Below are positions 19,280 to 28,316 of a stretch of 64,000 nucleotides of DNA, piece after piece. The DNA lies in assembly GCF_018860635.1 (NCBI RefSeq), contig NZ_JAHKPT010000017.1, positions 215,226 through 279,225 on the forward strand. The letters run 5' to 3'. The translations under genes and the position numbers were made by a program. Positions within the stretch are counted from its first letter, which is position 1. Each line of letters starts with the position of its first letter. A model generated the notes under the pieces. The model worked only from the letters and a program-made list of their open reading frames with translations, did no database searches and was not told the DNA's origin. This stretch comes from Aliiglaciecola lipolytica (GTDB taxonomy: Bacteria > Pseudomonadota > Gammaproteobacteria > Enterobacterales > Alteromonadaceae).

Positions 19280-19570
19280 ATGGCAATCCGTCCTTTACAC
19301 GATCGCGTTATCGTTAAGCGCCAAGAGCAAGAAAGTAAATCTGCTGGTGGCATCGTACTAACTGGCTCTGCGGCCGAAAAATCAACTCGTGGCGAAATCG
19401 TTGCTGTTGGTAATGGTCGAGTTTTAGATAATGGTGAAGTGAAAGCGCTTGACGTTAAAGTTGGCGACGTAGTGATTTTTAGTGATGGCTATGGTGTTAA
19501 AACCGAAAAACTAGATGGCGAAGAAGTGCTTATCATGAGCGAAGGCGACATCCTAGCGGTTGTTGAATAA
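19280..19570 (+). CDS. groES: Co-chaperonin GroES
   Basis: 96 residues from the ATG at 19280 preceded by AGGAG; an in-frame start at 19256 is upstream of the ribosome site and not used in the family. The N-terminus [14 protein letters not shown], the mobile-loop segment [19 protein letters not shown] and the C-terminal ILAVVE are typical. It caps GroEL in the cytoplasm. groEL follows 39 bp later. Confidence 0.98.
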   Translation: MAIRPLHDRVIVKRQEQESKSAGGIVLTGSAAEKSTRGEIVAVGNGRVLDNGEVKALDVKVGDVVIFSDGYGVKTEKLDGEEVLIMSEGDILAVVE

Positions 19571-21262
<1,692 letters not shown>

Positions 21263-21331
21263 CAAAATGCCTCTATTAGCCCTTATAAATCAATGGTTTA
21301 CGGTAACTGTATACAGTAAAGTAGACACAAG

Positions 21332-21346
21332 TGTAGACAGTGATGT
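21332..21346 (+). repeat. Left arm-type repeat of the element (TGTAGACAG box)
   Basis: TGTAGACAGTGATGT lies 70 bp inside attL. A near copy, TGTAGACAGTAATGT, lies 54 bp inside attR in the same orientation (14 of 15 bases equal). Matched short repeats just inside both attachment sites are typical of integrase arm-binding sites. A further half copy (AGTAGACAC) precedes it. The binding role is inferred. Confidence 0.5.
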
Positions 21347-21380
21347 GGTCATTGATTAAGGTCTCAAAGAAGTCTTAAAG

Positions 21381-21410
21381 AAGGCGTTGGGTTAATCCTC
21401 AGCGCCTTTT
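21381..21410 (+). terminator. Terminator inside the left end of the element, now serving groEL
   Basis: AAGGCG pairs with CGCCTT around a GC-containing loop and is followed by six T. It lies 120 bp beyond the groEL stop, inside the element, and just before the convergent first gene of the element. It probably ends groESL transcription now that the original terminator is 9.3 kb away (30591-30618). Confidence 0.65.
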
Positions 21411-21419
21411 TTGTTTATC

Positions 21420-22247
21420 TTAGTACAAACTATAAAACCTCTTATAAGCTTCTATCAGTTCCCCTGAGTAAGCCAAGTCACCATTAAGACCACCTGTTAA
21501 CGCTTGCTGGTACAACTGCATTACCTTTGTATCTTTATTAGCAGCGTATGACACCCATTCAGATAAGTGGTTTATGTCGATACCTTGGTGTTGTTCTTCA
21601 AGGTAGTCTTCAAAACTCCCCATTAAGTTCTCAGCCAAAGACTCAATCTCCCTTTGTGCTCTATCAGGTGATACACCATAGGATTCACTGAGTTCTTCTA
21701 GTACTTCTGGACTTAGTTCATTGCCAGCTAATATGTCTGAGATTGTATCGTTGGTTGTTGCTGTGCCTAAGACCTCTTCAATCTGTGAGACTGTCTCAGT
21801 CAGCTCAGGGTTATCTATACGATAAGCTTCAGTGTCTTCAGGTTCTTCTTCAGTCTCCATGCAAGCTTCAGCATCATTGAGATAGTCTTCGAAGTTACCA
21901 GCGTATACTGATTTACTGACTATTCCAGCCTCAATCATGTCATCTACCTTACCTGTAATACCATTGACTGTAATCAGTGTGTCAGGTTGGATGTCCTCTA
22001 GTTGTACTGGTAGACCCTGAACTGTCCTTAAGTCTGTTATAGCGAAGTCTTCACTAGCTTCTTCAAGGTGTTGTTCATGGTCTAATAGTGCTCTTAGTTG
22101 TTGCTGTGTGGTCTCACAGAAGTCACCATTAGTTAAACCTAATGAATCATTGAGGTCTTGCTGGTGGTCTTCTAGGTCGCCTTGTTTCATTAAGGCTTGG
22201 ACTTGTTGTTGTGTTACTGGACACAGTTCTTCAAAGTTGATTGTCAT
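21420..22247 (-). CDS. Unknown acidic protein of the groEL element
   Basis: 275 residues with a GGAGGTAACA ribosome site before the ATG. I do not recognise a family. The protein is strongly acidic, without a signal peptide or membrane helix. The N-terminal part holds an imperfect internal duplication, CPVTQQQVQALM (about 9-20) and CETTQQQLRALL (about 43-54). A Glu-rich middle (EACMETEEEPEDTEAY, about 127-142) follows, then a predicted helical C-terminal half. It is the outermost gene of the element at attL. Three palindromic operator-like sites lie directly upstream. A DNA-mimic, anti-defence or regulatory role would fit the acidity but is speculation. Confidence 0.75.
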   Translation of the reverse strand: MTINFEELCPVTQQQVQALMKQGDLEDHQQDLNDSLGLTNGDFCETTQQQLRALLDHEQHLEEASEDFAITDLRTVQGLPVQLEDIQPDTLITVNGITGKVDDMIEAGIVSKSVYAGNFEDYLNDAEACMETEEEPEDTEAYRIDNPELTETVSQIEEVLGTATTNDTISDILAGNELSPEVLEELSESYGVSPDRAQREIESLAENLMGSFEDYLEEQHQGIDINHLSEWVSYAANKDTKVMQLYQQALTGGLNGDLAYSGELIEAYKRFYSLY

Positions 22248-22267
22248 ATGTTGTTACCTCCGTTATC

Positions 22268-22327
22268 GACTAATGTATTTGTCGTTATGGACTAATGGTT
22301 TAGTCGTTATGGACTAATGTATTTGTT
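22268..22327. promoter_or_regulatory. Operator-like array: three 16-bp palindromes phased at 22 bp
   Basis: Sites: GACTAATGTATTTGTC (22268-22283), GACTAATGGTTTAGTC (22290-22305, perfect GACTAA/TTAGTC arms) and GACTAATGTATTTGTT (22312-22327). The step is exactly 22 bp, two helical turns, with the linker CGTTATG repeated. The array is upstream of the 21420-22247 gene and overlaps the end of the KilA-N gene. The same palindrome recurs before other genes of the element, so it looks like a shared regulator-binding site. Confidence 0.7.
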
Positions 22328-22686
22328 AATATTGTTAGGGACTTAGAGTCAGGCTTAGAGTTGGTCTCAAGGGCTTCTTCAGGTTCACCACGAGTTAACG
22401 CAGCGAATGCCTCAACGACAACCATATAGAACTCAACGTCTACCCACATAGCGTAGGCATAGAGAGCTTCAAGTGTTGCTAAGGTCTTTGCGTTGCGTCC
22501 TCTTATGAACTGCAAATTTGCAGTACTAGCCAAATGCTCTTTCGTCTTGCCACGCCACTGACTAGGAGATTGACTAGCTTTTAAGTCAAACGCTCTCCAG
22601 ATGTCATTAAGGTCTAACATTCCTTCATCATCAGAAGTGATTGTTGCTGTGGTATTGTTGAAGGTTAAAGTTACTTCTTGTTTCAT
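22300..22686 (-). CDS. KilA-N domain protein
   Basis: 128 residues, AGGAGA ribosome site. The KilA-N core is visible: GMLDLNDIWRAFDLKASQSPSQW (about 22-44), then a central IRGRNAKTLATLEALYAYAMWVD and FYMVVVEAFAALTRGE. KilA-N is a DNA-binding fold common in phages and plasmids, often in host-takeover or regulatory proteins. Residues after about 105 are low complexity. It is a good sign that the element has phage ancestry. The gene's stop codon lies inside the operator-like array. Confidence 0.82.
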   Translation of the reverse strand: MKQEVTLTFNNTTATITSDDEGMLDLNDIWRAFDLKASQSPSQWRGKTKEHLASTANLQFIRGRNAKTLATLEALYAYAMWVDVEFYMVVVEAFAALTRGEPEEALETNSKPDSKSLTILTNTLVHND

Positions 22687-22746
22687 AAGTTTAATTCTCC
22701 TTTTAATTTTTCCCGAGCCAACAAGTTAATTGTCTATAGAACTAGG

Positions 22747-22841
22747 ACGATCTGTAAGACCCTACAAGATCGACTTTAAGCTAACTAATACAATCAGTTA
22801 GGTCAGGTCTTGAAGTCTTCTCAGGGGCGCATACAGATCGT
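22747..22841. repeat. Inverted repeat in the gap before the KilA-N gene
   Basis: ACGATCTGT (22747-22755) and ACAGATCGT (22833-22841) are perfect inverted copies 77 bp apart, lying between the 22854-23591 and KilA-N genes. The word ACGATCTGTA occurs again at 25440-25449 in the gene-less part of the element. The function is unknown; a second operator type or a processing structure is possible. Confidence 0.4.
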
Positions 22842-22853
22842 CTCACGGATGTC

Positions 22854-23591
22854 TTACAGTGACTTTTTGATTAGCTCGTTGACTTGGCTTAGTTGGTGGG
22901 TAAGTCTCTCGTGACACTTCAAGGAAGCCTTAGCGGAATCTATACGTCTCTTCTCCTGACTCACACCTCTCTTGATAACCGTCTCCTTTTCAGTGATTAA
23001 GCTAGTTACTTGAGACTCTCTGTCAGCCTCAGTTATCTTGTCCTTTCTCTTGGCTTCACCTATGGCCTTGTCATACTTAGCCTCTGTGTACTTCACAATC
23101 TCCTTAATCCTCTTCTCTGAATGGTTAATACAATCGTTTAAGTAGGTGGTATTGATGTGGTCTAGTTGGCCTTGCACCTCAGCCTTACGCTTAACCAAGT
23201 CTTCAAAGGTTGGTTGTGGAATGGTGATACTAGGTTGCTTAGTTCCCTTGGGTAACTCGAAGTCAGTCTTACACTCATTCCAGAGTTTCTTAAGGCAGTC
23301 TTTACGTTTATCTTCATCCATCAATACAAGCTCCCAATGCATTGAGTTAGCTCTTTCTCTGTAGTCACTCATGACAGTATTAAGGTTGTCTCTGAGTTCC
23401 TGTAAGGCTTCCTGTTTGGCTCTCTCAGCGATTGCATCTTGCTTGTAGAAGTCTAGATATTCTCCGTACTTCTTAGCTCCCTCGTAAGCGCCTAGGCGCT
23501 CGATTAAGTAGTGCTGGCATATAGCATTCAATGCGTTCACTGTGTCTTGTAGTTTGTTTACTTGGTCTTGTAGGTCTATCTGGTTTGTCAT
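22854..23591 (-). CDS. Unknown coiled-coil protein of the groEL element
   Basis: About 245 residues from the ATG at 23591, which has GGAGAG upstream; five extra codons to 23606 lack that support. No family is recognised. The protein is highly charged and mostly helical. Predicted coiled-coil stretches occur near the N-terminus (LQDQVNKLQDTVNALNAI) and across about 130-245, rich in Lys, Glu and Arg. There is no signal peptide or membrane segment. A structural or DNA-associated role is possible. A pair of GACTAA palindromes lies immediately upstream (23617-23660). Confidence 0.72.
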   Translation of the reverse strand: MTNQIDLQDQVNKLQDTVNALNAICQHYLIERLGAYEGAKKYGEYLDFYKQDAIAERAKQEALQELRDNLNTVMSDYRERANSMHWELVLMDEDKRKDCLKKLWNECKTDFELPKGTKQPSITIPQPTFEDLVKRKAEVQGQLDHINTTYLNDCINHSEKRIKEIVKYTEAKYDKAIGEAKRKDKITEADRESQVTSLITEKETVIKRGVSQEKRRIDSAKASLKCHERLTHQLSQVNELIKKSL

Positions 23592-23616
23592 AATTAAACT
23601 CTCCATTAATGTTATG

Positions 23617-23660
23617 GACTAATGTATTAGTCGTTATGGACTAATGGTTATGGATTAGTC
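23617..23660. promoter_or_regulatory. Operator-like palindrome pair upstream of the coiled-coil gene
   Basis: GACTAATGTATTAGTC (23617-23632) is a perfect palindrome with 7-bp arms. A second site starts exactly 22 bp later (GACTAA at 23639, TTAGTC ending at 23660), with a longer spacer. The CGTTATG linker is the same as in the 22268-22327 array. The pair fills the space between two genes and ends 2 bp before the stop of the next one. Confidence 0.7.
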
Positions 23661-23661
23661 T

Positions 23662-24408
23662 CTATAAATATTTATCGTAGATACAGCTCAAGGCTTTCTT
23701 GTGGGCGGCCTCAAGGTAGTGTTTAGGGTTCTTATCAAGGTTGGCCTTAACAACTCTGTAAGCATGTTCTGAGCGTCTTACTCTCGCCTCAAAACATTCT
23801 TGCCAGCTATCAAGGTTGTACACGGCCTTCTCTAAGATTGGCTCCATGATTGCTAACATCTCAGCACAGCGTTTAGCGTTGAGTCTGTAGTCTCTCGTGT
23901 TACCAGTCTTGGTGATGTGTCGAGGCAAGCTTGTTCTCCTGATAAAACTCTTACGCACAATGAATACGGCATAGGTGGTTTTGTCAGGGAATAAGTAACG
24001 ACAATGATTAGCAGCGATATAGATTGATACCCACTGTCTTAAGGTTTCCTCTGCGCCACTACGCTTAACTGATAGTTTGAGCAGATGAAGTAACTGAGTA
24101 CTTATCTCTAAGTCTCCTAGTCTCCTGTACGGTGATAGTTCTTCCAATGCACAAGCTCGGTCTAAGAGGTTCTCAAAGGCTAACTTGTAGTGAGGTATTC
24201 TGGCTTTATCGAACCACTCTCTCGATGCCTTGTAAGCGTCCTCTAGCGGTTTATGATACCCAGCGTACTTCTTATTGAGTGAGGGAGGCTTGAAGGTTGG
24301 ATGTCCATTGTGCTGAACAATCTCCCTGTGTCTCTTACAGTAATCTGAGTACTTCTCGTTGTTCTTTGGTCTGTAACATCCCCACACTTTACAACTAGGT
24401 GAGGTCAT
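23662..24408 (-). CDS. Unknown protein with an N-terminal Cys/His cluster (groEL element)
   Basis: 248 residues with a GGAG ribosome site. I cannot assign a family. The N-terminal 40 residues contain Cys and His in the order CKVWGC, then YCKRH and HNGHP, which resembles a zinc-binding knuckle or a phage HNH-like treble clef. The rest is basic and helical, with many Arg, Tyr and Trp residues, and includes CRYLFPDKTTYAVFIVRKSF in the middle. A nucleic-acid-binding role is a fair guess. Tandem 22-bp repeats lie directly upstream (24427-24480). Confidence 0.7.
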   Translation of the reverse strand: MTSPSCKVWGCYRPKNNEKYSDYCKRHREIVQHNGHPTFKPPSLNKKYAGYHKPLEDAYKASREWFDKARIPHYKLAFENLLDRACALEELSPYRRLGDLEISTQLLHLLKLSVKRSGAEETLRQWVSIYIAANHCRYLFPDKTTYAVFIVRKSFIRRTSLPRHITKTGNTRDYRLNAKRCAEMLAIMEPILEKAVYNLDSWQECFEARVRRSEHAYRVVKANLDKNPKHYLEAAHKKALSCIYDKYL

Positions 24409-24426
24409 TTAGTTTCTCCTAATAAT

Positions 24427-24480
24427 TTAGTTGCTGATAACTAATAACTTAGTTGCTGATAACTAATAACTTAGTTGCTG
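24427..24480. repeat. Two and a half tandem 22-bp repeats with AACTAA/TTAGTT palindromes
   Basis: The unit TTAGTTGCTGATAACTAA plus TAAC occurs at 24427-24448 and 24449-24470, with a partial third copy to 24480. Across the joints it forms AACTAA-TAAC-TTAGTT palindromes (24439-24454 and 24461-24476). These share the RACTAA-N4-TTAGTY plan and the 22-bp step of the other arrays in the element. The repeats lie just upstream of the 23662-24408 gene and overlap the end of the small gene before it. Confidence 0.7.
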
Positions 24481-24651
24481 GTGGATACACTCATTAATCA
24501 AAGTACTAGCGCTAATCTTACGGCCTCTCTTCTCTTGCTGTTCCATTTGTAGTTGGTTCAGTAGTAAGAGGTTCATAGGTGTAAGCGTGATACGTAACTC
24601 AGTGTTTGTAATTGCTTTATACGGTTTGGTTCTTAGCTCTTTACGAGGCAT
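24463..24651 (-). CDS. Small basic protein, possible ribbon-helix-helix regulator
   Basis: 62 residues with an AGGAGA ribosome site at a good distance. The segment ELRITLTPMNLLLLNQLQMEQQEKRGRKISASTLINECIHQQL could form a strand followed by two helices, like the ribbon-helix-helix fold of Arc/CopG repressors. It is basic and has no signal peptide. If correct, it is the best candidate in the element for the factor that binds the repeated palindromes, and one array overlaps its own stop codon. The fold assignment is tentative. Confidence 0.6.
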   Translation of the reverse strand: MPRKELRTKPYKAITNTELRITLTPMNLLLLNQLQMEQQEKRGRKISASTLINECIHQQLSY

Positions 24652-24881
24652 GTTATTTCTCCTATTTGTTAATGATTTAGTCGTGATGAAGGTTGTCCTG
24701 AAGACCGTCTTAACGGTGTTAAAGGAAAACTAAAGGGTAAGCACAAGAGGCATAAAGAAGTCTTAAAGTCTGTCGCTAACTGATACAAATACCAGATAAA
24801 TACAGAACACAGGAAAGAGTCATAGTCTGGAGGAACGCTAAGCCTCTAACCTGTGTAAGTATCTGGAGATTATGAACAATA

Positions 24882-24897
24882 GACTAATGTAATAGTC
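24882..24897. promoter_or_regulatory. Isolated operator-like palindrome
   Basis: GACTAATGTAATAGTC has one mismatch from the perfect palindrome found elsewhere in the element. It lies 230 bp upstream of the small 62-residue gene in the gene-less stretch. Confidence 0.5.
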
Positions 24898-25173
24898 CCA
24901 AATCAGTTAACTAACCTTTTAGACCTTCATTAAGCCTTCTAGATATCCTGCTCCCGCTTAAGACAGAACACTAGAAAGCTTAAGGAAAGACTAAGAGACC
25001 TGTTAGTCATGGTCTTTGATGGGTTAACTTGGTTGGTTATATGTAAATGGAAGACTCGTAGTTAACTGAGTAATACAAGTAATCTAAGTGACCATCTTGA
25101 GCAGCCCTTAAGGATGACTTTAAGTCTATCAACTACTAATTCAATCCATGACTAATACTAGATACGTGATAGT

Positions 25174-25221
25174 AGACAGTCTTAGAGTTAGTCTTAAAGA
25201 CAGTCTTAGAGTTAGTCTTAT
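25174..25221. repeat. Two copies of a 24-bp tandem repeat
   Basis: AGACAGTCTTAGAGTTAGTC plus TTA(A/T) is repeated at 25174-25197 and 25198-25221, differing only at the last base. Each unit itself holds two GTCTTA words. It is followed by a long TC-rich tract. The role is unknown. Confidence 0.6.
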
Positions 25222-25609
25222 AGATATAGTGTTTATCTTTTTCTTTTTCTTTTTGTTTTCTTTTCCTCCTTAGGTCAGGGAGTGCTTAAGTGTATGATTT
25301 TATTGGTTTTATTTCGATGTTTTTAGAGTCGTGTTTTTGGGTTGTTTTTGGATTATTTTCTGACCAAATCGCCAACGAATAAAACCTTAGTCCAAAGCCA
25401 ATTCAAACAAGGAAAACCCTAGCCTTATTTAGCTCTATAACGATCTGTATGGCTCTCTGAGAGGACTTTCACCCACCAGTAATACGATGATATTCCTAAG
25501 GATTTACTCGATCTTATAGACGCGCTGAGAAGCTAAAATGATTGGGGAAGAAGTTGGTTAGGCCACCGTGATAGTACTGAAGACAACACAATGGCCTTTA
25601 GGTGAATGA

Positions 25610-25804
25610 CTAATGAGGATACGAGAGGACTACAGCATTATCTTCAGCTAACCTCACAGCTTTCTCAAGCTCAACCATGTGATACTTGAGGTCAACAAGA
25701 TGTTCAATCTCAGAGGCCAAGCACTTTGATAATGCTTCAGGGTCATGCTCGAAATAAGCCAATACATTCTCAATGCTGTCATTAAGTTGCTCTACTGGAT
25801 TCAT
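25610..25804 (-). CDS. Small hypothetical protein of the groEL element
   Basis: 64 residues, with a strong AAAGGAG ribosome site seven bases before the ATG. It is acidic and helical (PVEQLNDSIENVLAYF, then ALSKCLASEIEHLVDLKYHMVELEKAV). No family is recognised. A perfect GACTAA palindrome lies about 140 bp upstream. Its size and position between the recombinase and the gene-less stretch would suit a small regulator or a recombination directionality factor, but nothing in the sequence proves this. Confidence 0.55.
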   Translation of the reverse strand: MNPVEQLNDSIENVLAYFEHDPEALSKCLASEIEHLVDLKYHMVELEKAVRLAEDNAVVLSYPH

Positions 25805-25942
25805 ATTGATTCTCCTTTAGTCTGTTTATTGAGCAATAACAGTTAATCACAAAGTCATTATTTTTGTCAATAACTTATTTAATATCAATAACTTAGTATC
25901 ACAAGTGAGAATATTTCACTACTGATATTGAGACAACTCAGC

Positions 25943-25958
25943 GACTAATCCATTAGTC
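25943..25958. promoter_or_regulatory. Perfect operator-like palindrome between recombinase and small gene
   Basis: GACTAATCCATTAGTC has perfect 7-bp arms with the spacer CC. It sits in the gap downstream of the serine recombinase gene and upstream of the 25610-25804 gene, extending the family of sites in this element. Confidence 0.65.
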
Positions 25959-25981
25959 CTCAGCGACACCTTTAAGTATCC

Positions 25982-26575
25982 CTAAGCCTTCTCTACTTCC
26001 TTCTTAATGACCTGAACAGTTGAAGTAGCAATACCAAGTTCCTTAGCAGTCTTACGGATACTAAGACCATCTTTAAGACACTTTAGCACCTTCTCCCTAT
26101 CCACTGATTTCTGTCTCCCCTTAAACTTACCAGCCTTCTTCGCTATCGCTATGCCTTCTCTCTGTCTCTCTAGAATCATTGACCTCTCGAACTCGTAGAC
26201 AGCACCAAGCATATGAAGCATAAGAGTCTGCATGTGGTCTGAATGGTCTCCAGTGAATTTCAAGTTCTCCTTGTGGAAGATAATCGTACAGTCTTTGCCG
26301 TTGATGGTCTCAATGAGGTCTTTAAGGTCTTTCAAGTTCCTCGCCATACGACTAATATCATGCACATGAATAGTGTCTCCCTCTCTCATATAGTCAAGCA
26401 TATAATGGAGTTGAGGTCTGTCTTTATCCTTCCCTGAGCATTTATCAGTGAACACCTTGTCCAACTCGATACCTTCAAGTTGTCTTGCGGTATTCTGCTC
26501 AACCGTGCTGACTCTAACGTAACCTAGTTGTTTACCTTGACCATGAGACTTACTACTTACTAATTTATTATCCAT
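25982..26575 (-). CDS. Serine recombinase (resolvase/invertase family)
   Basis: 197 residues with a GAGGAG ribosome site. The catalytic domain begins GYVRVSTVEQNTARQLEG (nucleophile Ser in VST), followed by the family segments DRPQLHYMLDYMREGDTIHVHDISRMARNLKDL and FERSMILERQREGIAIAK. A C-terminal helix-turn-helix (SIRKTAKELGIATSTVQVIKK) completes a small resolvase/DNA invertase. It could resolve multimers or invert a segment of the element. No clear res or inversion sites were found, but short GTACCGATA repeats lie just upstream. Confidence 0.93.
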   Translation of the reverse strand: MDNKLVSSKSHGQGKQLGYVRVSTVEQNTARQLEGIELDKVFTDKCSGKDKDRPQLHYMLDYMREGDTIHVHDISRMARNLKDLKDLIETINGKDCTIIFHKENLKFTGDHSDHMQTLMLHMLGAVYEFERSMILERQREGIAIAKKAGKFKGRQKSVDREKVLKCLKDGLSIRKTAKELGIATSTVQVIKKEVEKA

Positions 26576-26591
26576 GTTTAACTCCTCAACT

Positions 26592-26635
26592 GTACCGATA
26601 TAACTCTAAGACTTACTATTAGTACCGTACCGATA
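26592..26635. repeat. GTACCGATA direct repeats upstream of the recombinase
   Basis: GTACCGATA occurs at 26592-26600 and 26627-26635, each followed by AACTC-type sequence, about 20 and 55 bp upstream of the recombinase start. A partial GTACCG precedes the second copy. These may be binding sites for the recombinase or for its regulator. Confidence 0.4.
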
Positions 26636-26784
26636 ACTCAATGTCAACCTATAACGATACGAAATGGTAAGGAAAGTGTACTGATGGAATCGTGTTGATG
26701 TAGTGTACTTGAAGCGGTACGCTGTCTTTAAGGTTCTCAAGGATGGTCTTCAGGTTTGTCTTCAGGTTATCTACATGAACTCTT

Positions 26785-26860
26785 GGGACATCTACATGTA
26801 ATCCTGAGCCATTCACGTTCACATCTGAGCTATTTACTTATACAGATGGGACAAGGATGG
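26785..26860 (+). repeat. Dispersed repeat, copy A (21-bp units)
   Basis: This 76-bp stretch begins GGGACATCT and contains two 21-bp units (each beginning GAGC and ending in a CATCT or CAGAT word). A second copy is at 34451-34534, outside the element, at roughly 80% identity by eye. Similarity resumes further on, at about 26933-26962 and 34535-34565 (CGAATTGG, then AGATTTTTGTGGT). The flanking region 26576-27035 holds no other gene. Confidence 0.6.
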
Positions 26861-27035
26861 TTGAAGATTGTCTTAGTGGCGTAGAGTTGTCTTAAGGAGG
26901 GGCTAAGGGGGGGAAAGAGGTCTTCATCATTATCGAATTGGCCTCTTAGATTTTTGTGGTAAAACTTGTCTGCTTTTAATCCAAAAATAAAAAGGCTAAA
27001 CTCTCCTAAGATGTTATTCATGGAAGAGAAAAGTC

Positions 27036-27851
27036 ATGCTAGTACACCACTATACAACTATTGATACTTTAGAGTTAATATTAACGAATCGCACGTTAAG
27101 ATTTAACCGTCTTGACAATGTAGATGACAGGCAAGAAAGTGAACTTATATCAAAGGAGCATTGGTCCAAGTTCATCTTTGTTAGTAGCTGGAGTGCTAAC
27201 GAATATGAGAGTCACGCCATGTGGGGGTATTCCGGTTTGAATGGAGTGAAGATAGGCCTCCCAAAGTTTCCTTTTAAAAAGTATAAACTAACAACGCAAG
27301 AGTCTTTAAATTTCTTCGTGGAAAGTGAGGTATATTGCCCATTACCATTTGAACAGATTTATAACGAAAAATGGATGTTTCTTTGCCCTCCTTTCCAACA
27401 AGAAGTGTTTGGTAATGCGGTTGAGTACTTTCCTAATCCTGTGAGCCAAATTAAACCTTTTACTAAAGATGAAAATGGCGACTACAATTTTTATTTAGGA
27501 AAGGAATTATCAAGAATTAAAGATATTGTTTGGGATTACCAAAAAGAGTTTCGCTATGTGCTTGTTATAGTTCCTTCTTCTCCGAACGAGTTCAATTCAT
27601 GGAAGGATACAGGACAGATTGACCATTTTCTTAGAGGGGGACTTAGAAATTTTGTTTATGGTGCTGATATGCCTTTACAATATTTTGATTTGGAATTAGG
27701 TGATGACTTGGATTCTATTGAAGTTACATTAGGCCCAGACTGCAATGACAGTGAGACCAAACGAGTAAAAGAACTATTACATAAGTACACTTCTAATGGT
27801 ATAGTTTTACCAAGCAGGCTTGAAGGCAAGCTACAAAAACCCAAAAGGTAG
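27036..27851 (+). CDS. DUF2971-family protein, cargo of the groEL element
   Basis: 271 residues, with GGAAGAG upstream of the ATG. It starts LVHHYTTIDTLELILTNRTLRFNRLDNVDD, the DUF2971 N-terminal hallmark. Further family segments are FIFVSSWSANEYESHAMWGYSG and DYQKEFRYVLVI. DUF2971 proteins are of unknown biochemistry but are common in accessory and defence-rich islands. It is the only plus-strand gene of the element, and looks like an independently acquired cargo gene. A related but broken copy lies at 34645-35506. Confidence 0.82.
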   Translation: MLVHHYTTIDTLELILTNRTLRFNRLDNVDDRQESELISKEHWSKFIFVSSWSANEYESHAMWGYSGLNGVKIGLPKFPFKKYKLTTQESLNFFVESEVYCPLPFEQIYNEKWMFLCPPFQQEVFGNAVEYFPNPVSQIKPFTKDENGDYNFYLGKELSRIKDIVWDYQKEFRYVLVIVPSSPNEFNSWKDTGQIDHFLRGGLRNFVYGADMPLQYFDLELGDDLDSIEVTLGPDCNDSETKRVKELLHKYTSNGIVLPSRLEGKLQKPKR

Positions 27852-28316
27852 CTAGTTTTAATTGACTAACCCAAACTCTCAACGACCACTCTAAGACTAT
27901 CCTCTTCGTGTATCTTCAGGACAACCTATTGATTCAAGTATTGTTCTGCCTTATCTACAGCCTCTTTCAACTGTCTCAACTCATGGCCTAGCGAGTAGTA
28001 TGCATAAGACATCGTTTTGCCTCTCTCGTGACCAACTATTTGAGCCGTAATGTTTTCATCGACACCAACACGTTGCATGGCTGTGATGTACATGCCTCTG
28101 AATGAGTGAAACCCTTTGGACTTGTTAGTGCTTACATGGCGAGTCTTGAAGTTCGAGAAGGTTCTACTAGCTGCTTTACCTGTAATACCAATCACAAGCA
28201 TGTCATCGTCCTTGTCTTTGATATGCTCCAATACTTTATCAGCTAACCAATCAGGTAAGGGAACATGACGAGTAGCAGCCTTAGTCTGTAATGGTCAACT
28301 TTTCTTGGACTCTTTG

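Larger units (their letters stand above)
24652..25609. other. Gene-less stretch of the groEL element
   Basis: Nearly 960 bases without a supported gene: no open frame here combines length and a ribosome site. It is rich in the words GTCTTA and TTAAG and contains a GACTAA half-site at 24677-24682 (TTAGTC), one near-perfect palindrome (24882-24897), a 24-bp tandem repeat (25174-25221), a pyrimidine tract near 25230-25268 and the word ACGATCTGTA (25440-25449). Such content would suit a replication or packaging region, or an RNA gene, but nothing decides between them. Confidence 0.5.

Noticed and set aside
22268-24480. Regular repeats that could be taken for a CRISPR array
   Set aside because: The units are only 22 bp including the spacing, spacers are not unique, they sit in short groups before genes, and no cas gene is present.
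26830-27021. A 63-codon minus-strand frame before the DUF2971 gene
   Set aside because: It overlaps the dispersed repeat and the upstream region of the DUF2971 gene, lacks a ribosome site and has no recognisable protein features.
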